Source of the DNA: Spirogloea muscicola
Taxonomy: Eukaryota > Streptophyta > Zygnematophyceae > Spirogloeales > Spirogloeaceae
Direction: 5' to 3'
NCBI GenBank assembly: GCA_009602725.1
Contig: WELB01000189.1
Location: 103,145 to 137,990, forward strand
DNA length: 34,846 bases
The position numbers and the translations under genes were made by a program. Positions 32,056-34,846 of this stretch are shown in pieces (within the stretch, counting starts at the first letter, position 1; every line of letters starts with the position of its first letter). The notes under the pieces were generated by a model, which was not told the origin of the DNA, did not search any database, and saw only the letters and a list, made by a program, of their open reading frames with translations.

Positions 32056-34645
32056 CTAGACAGTCTTCTCATAAAGAGAAACAATGGCAGCACTTTCTGG
32101 CACCCAGCGGACCTTAAACAAGGTGATAATTGCAGTCTGACCACTCACATGCAACTGAAGGCCGACATCTGCCATGGTGGGGGTCGGCCCGTGGTGCTTA
32201 CGGGCAGCATCGAACCGCATTGTCAAGGGCACCGCAGTGTCAGCAGGCTGTACAGTGTCGCAGACAGAGCAGGCAAGAAGCCAAATCTGACTTAGCCAGT
32301 GGCAAGACAGGAGCCTCAAGCGATCAGCACAACATGCTACACACAATGACAGCAGTGAGCATGACAAGCCCATGGCAAGATGGAGTACCACGAGCAAGCT
32401 TGCAGGGGATGAGACATACTGGCTGGTAGCACGTTGTCTGCGCCGGTGGGGCAGGCACCTCCAACACATCCTTGACAGGAGCAGCAGCTTCCTCACGGCT
32501 TTCGTCGCCAGAGGACTGCCCATCAAGTGGCACTATCACGGCGCTGCGCTGCGCTACAGACTTGTCCTTGTCACGCTCCAACTCCGTCGCGTCTCCGCCA
32601 GAGACGTAAGCTGCTGCCGGCGGCGGCGCCCTTGAGGGCGAGCCCGGTGGGAGGGGAGCGCGGCGGAGGGGCGGTCGGCCTGCGGCAGCCGGCCCGGCAA
32701 GCGAAGCCGCAACGGCAGATGGCGGTGACATGGGAGGGGGCCGGCTCGGCGGTGGCCCGGAGCCGCGCTCGTCGCTGGGATGGCCAAAGCGGCCTCCATA
32801 GCCGCCTTCGGCAGCCTTCGGCTTTCCATAGTGCGCAACGACGTCCTGTGGCGTAAACTCGAAGCTGGAATTGGCGGAGGCCGAGCACGAGGCTGGTGGG
32901 CTGGCGCCAGACCCCACCATGGCCTTGACGGCAGCCGGGATGCCCGTGGCCTCCAGTGAAACATCCGACGGCGGGTCGGAACCAATGTACTGCGCCCGCT
33001 CATCGCGGCGGCCTCCCAGGCGGCCCTGCCGCAGCTCGCGCTCGCGCTCGAGCTCAGCCTCCATCTCCAGCTCGCGCTGCCGCTCTTGCTCGGCATACTG
33101 CCGCGCGCGCTGCCGCAGAAATGTCGGGTGGTACACCACAGAGTGGCTCAGATCCTCCAAGCCCGGCACACCTTCGAAGCTGGCAAGCATTTGCTGGTAC
33201 TGCGACTCTTGCTGCCGCGATGGTGGCGGGTGCAGCGGCGGCGGCGGCGGCGGCGGCGATGGCAGCGGCGGCTGGTGGTAAGGCCGGCGATTGGGCGGCG
33301 TGGCGAGCCGGAAGGGGGATTCGCGTGCGGAGGACGGCGAGCCAGGCGACTGCGACCCGCGGCTGGAGTCGGGACTGAAGAGCAGGCCGCCTGGGGTCGC
33401 CTCGTGGCGCGCCTGCGGCGGCGTGCGCGGCGGCGGCGTGATCGGGCCCCCTCCCTGCCATGCACCTTGGCGCACTGCCACGGCGCCGCCAGCGCCACCG
33501 CCTCCTCCGCCGCCGCCCGCTGGTCCAAGGCGAGAGTGGCCATGGTGGTATGAGCCGGCGGGGGGAGCTAGCCGCTTGGGCGATGACGAACTCGAGCTGC
33601 GGCTGCTGCCGCTGCCGCCAGAACCACCATTGGTGACGCTTCCCTTGTAGGCAGCCATGACGGCCCGCCGCGTCGGTGTCAAGCTCCCGCGCTGCTCCCG
33701 TTGCTCCTCGCCCCTCACCGGCGAGAAGGATCGGAAGGGGGCATCGCGCGTCGGACTGTCCACGGAAGCGCGTAGCGATGCCCGCCCCCCCATGCCGCCC
33801 TGCCTCGACGCTGACTGCTGCTCCAGGAACGCGCGGGCACGGATCGGCGGCATCGCAAACTGCCCCCCACTGCCGTCAAGATCACCAGAAGCTACGCCGT
33901 CGTTGCTGCCGCCGTAGTGCGGGGCCGGGCGCGGAGGAGTGCGGGCTCGGCGCGGGCTGTCGTCGCCGAGGTCCATGGCGGCGAGGTCTGCTGGGATGCC
34001 GGCTCGCTCCGCCAGCTGCTCCAGGTCGCTCCGCTCGCGGCTGCGCGAGCGCTGGCGCTCGAGCTCCACCTCCCGGGGGCTCTGCCGCGCGCGCGCCGGT
34101 GACTGGGAGCTGGCACCCCCCCTGCTGCCGCCACCGCCGCGGTGCTCGTCGCGGAAGCCCAGGTTGCCAACAACATCGTCAAAGGCGCGCTGGCTCCCGA
34201 GGTGCTCCTCGTCTCTGTCCACGCTGCGAGCATCGCCGCCGCCGTCGCTGCTGTCTTCCTCGGGGGCCTGCCAGCGGCTCTGCAGTGGTGCGTCATGATG
34301 TGACGGCGCTGCTTGGTGCCGCCGGCGCTGGTAGCCAAAGTCGGGTGAGCCCAGGTGTCCACGGCCGCTGAGCACGTCGCCCAGGGCATCGCCATCGCTG
34401 GCGGTCCTTCGGATGTCCTCCCGATATGACGACGGAGGAGCAAAGGCCTCTCGCTGAGGGGATTGGGCGGCGCCGTCTCCACCTTCGCTGTACTGCCGGC
34501 GCTGGGCCTCCCGCTGGCGTGTCTGCGGGGGCTGAGGAGGCCGGCCAGAGGTTGCATGGCCAGCGTCACGCGAGAGGTTGGGGACCTTGCGCAGCAGGTC
34601 ACCCGGCAGCAGGTCCCCACGCTTGTACACCTCCGGCAGCGCCAT
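32056..34645 (-). CDS. 805-residue mostly disordered Ser/Pro/Arg-rich protein with a coiled coil
   Basis: Exon 1 is 34645-32420 (ATG to a strong GTATGT donor, 742 codons, phase 0), and exon 2 is 32247-32056 (after TGTACAG, ending in TAG). The start MALPEVYKRGDLLPGDLLRK has a clean ATG. Residues 30-480 are low-complexity with many SP/TP sites (RGSLTPTRR, FRSFSPVRG), RS pairs (RQRSRSRERS), a polyglycine tract and proline runs. A charged coiled coil follows (RQYAEQERQRELEMEAELER, preceded by LEDLSHSVVYHPTFLRQRA), then the short ordered-looking piece FEFTPQDVVAHYGKP. The tail is more hydrophobic (QLHVSGQTAIITLFKVRWVP). SP/TP and RS content suggests a phosphorylated scaffold or RNA-associated protein, but no family is recognised. 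The first exon is supported by a 2.2-kb open frame with exon-like codon bias; exon 2 by phase and signals only. Confidence 0.7.
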
Positions 34646-34723
34646 GAGCCGCGGCGACAGCGGCGACGCATCGGCTGCGCCTTTTGCACTTTGCCGCTCA
34701 CTGGTGGGAACGGGCCCCCGCTG

Positions 34724-34755
<32 letters not shown>

Positions 34756-34846
34756 TGCCGCTGCCGCTGCCGCGATCCTCCTGAGCGGCGCGAGCGCAGC
34801 CAGGGAGCGGAGATGTCTCTAGTCCGCAGCGCCGGAGCGCCGACGA
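34646..34846 (-). promoter_or_regulatory. 5' flank of the disordered-protein gene
   Basis: About 200 bp of GC-rich sequence upstream of the ATG at 34645, including the CCG tract at 34723-34773. It should contain 5' UTR and part of the promoter. The window ends here. Confidence 0.4.
34723..34773. repeat. CCG/GCC trinucleotide microsatellite
   Basis: Seventeen or so consecutive GCC/CCG triplets with a few CTG interruptions. They lie upstream of the minus-strand start codon, so probably in its 5' UTR or promoter. Confidence 0.9.

Noticed and set aside
33054-33461. Several antisense Ala/Arg-rich frames under the disordered-protein gene
   Set aside because: They are shadows of GC-rich codon use in the 2.2-kb minus-strand exon.
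1-34846. tRNA, rRNA, CRISPR arrays and bacterial-type operons
   Set aside because: No cloverleaf with GTTCRA-type B boxes, no rRNA sequence and no regularly spaced repeats were found. The exon-intron structure shows a eukaryotic nuclear locus.

Overview
The window looks like nuclear DNA of a green alga, probably a chlorophyte with the plant-type TTTAGGG telomere repeat. The evidence is: GC-rich, alanine-rich exons broken by many short GT-AG introns of more balanced composition; a plant-type fused mRNA capping enzyme; plant-like V-ATPase subunit c and mitochondrial ATP synthase subunit e; and at least one protein with chloroplast/thylakoid targeting features. No species can be named. Two runs of N (12141-12650 and 23740-24724) hide the 5' parts of three genes. 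Gene models were built by hand by joining exons whose splice phases agree; every CDS entry spans introns and its exons are listed in the evidence.

Layout. 1-477 (+): last two exons of a small protein resembling a MICOS MIC13-type subunit. 478-2533: no supported gene. 2534-3112 (-): 86-residue single-TM protein, divergent from the V-ATPase proteolipid subunit c gene at 3857-5068 (+). 5769-11278 (-): complete bifunctional mRNA capping enzyme in 15 exons. 11525-12038 (-): small protein with an N-terminal DLNLPP motif; its ATG lies 16 bp from the ATG of a divergent gene at 12055-13034 (+) for a probable plastid two-TM protein. 14113-14877 (-): ATP synthase subunit e, possibly with a LEA-like C-terminal exon. 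16110-20128 (+): a 754-residue protein joining a plastid/thylakoid-type N-terminus, two hydrophobic segments, a coiled coil and a C-terminal PIN nuclease domain. 21190-23630 (-): homoserine dehydrogenase, 5' end in the second gap. 24725-30890 (+): DNA ligase 1, also starting in that gap and divergent from homoserine dehydrogenase. 32056-34645 (-): 805-residue, mostly disordered protein of unknown function.

The genes are ordinary single eukaryotic units, mostly housekeeping (proton pumping, mRNA 5' capping, ATP synthesis, Thr/Met/Ile biosynthesis, replication ligation), with no operon logic. The two most unusual features are the apparent membrane-tethered plastid PIN-domain protein, and the degenerate telomere repeats found inside introns of three genes, always with the CCCTAAA strand in the sense orientation of the host gene.
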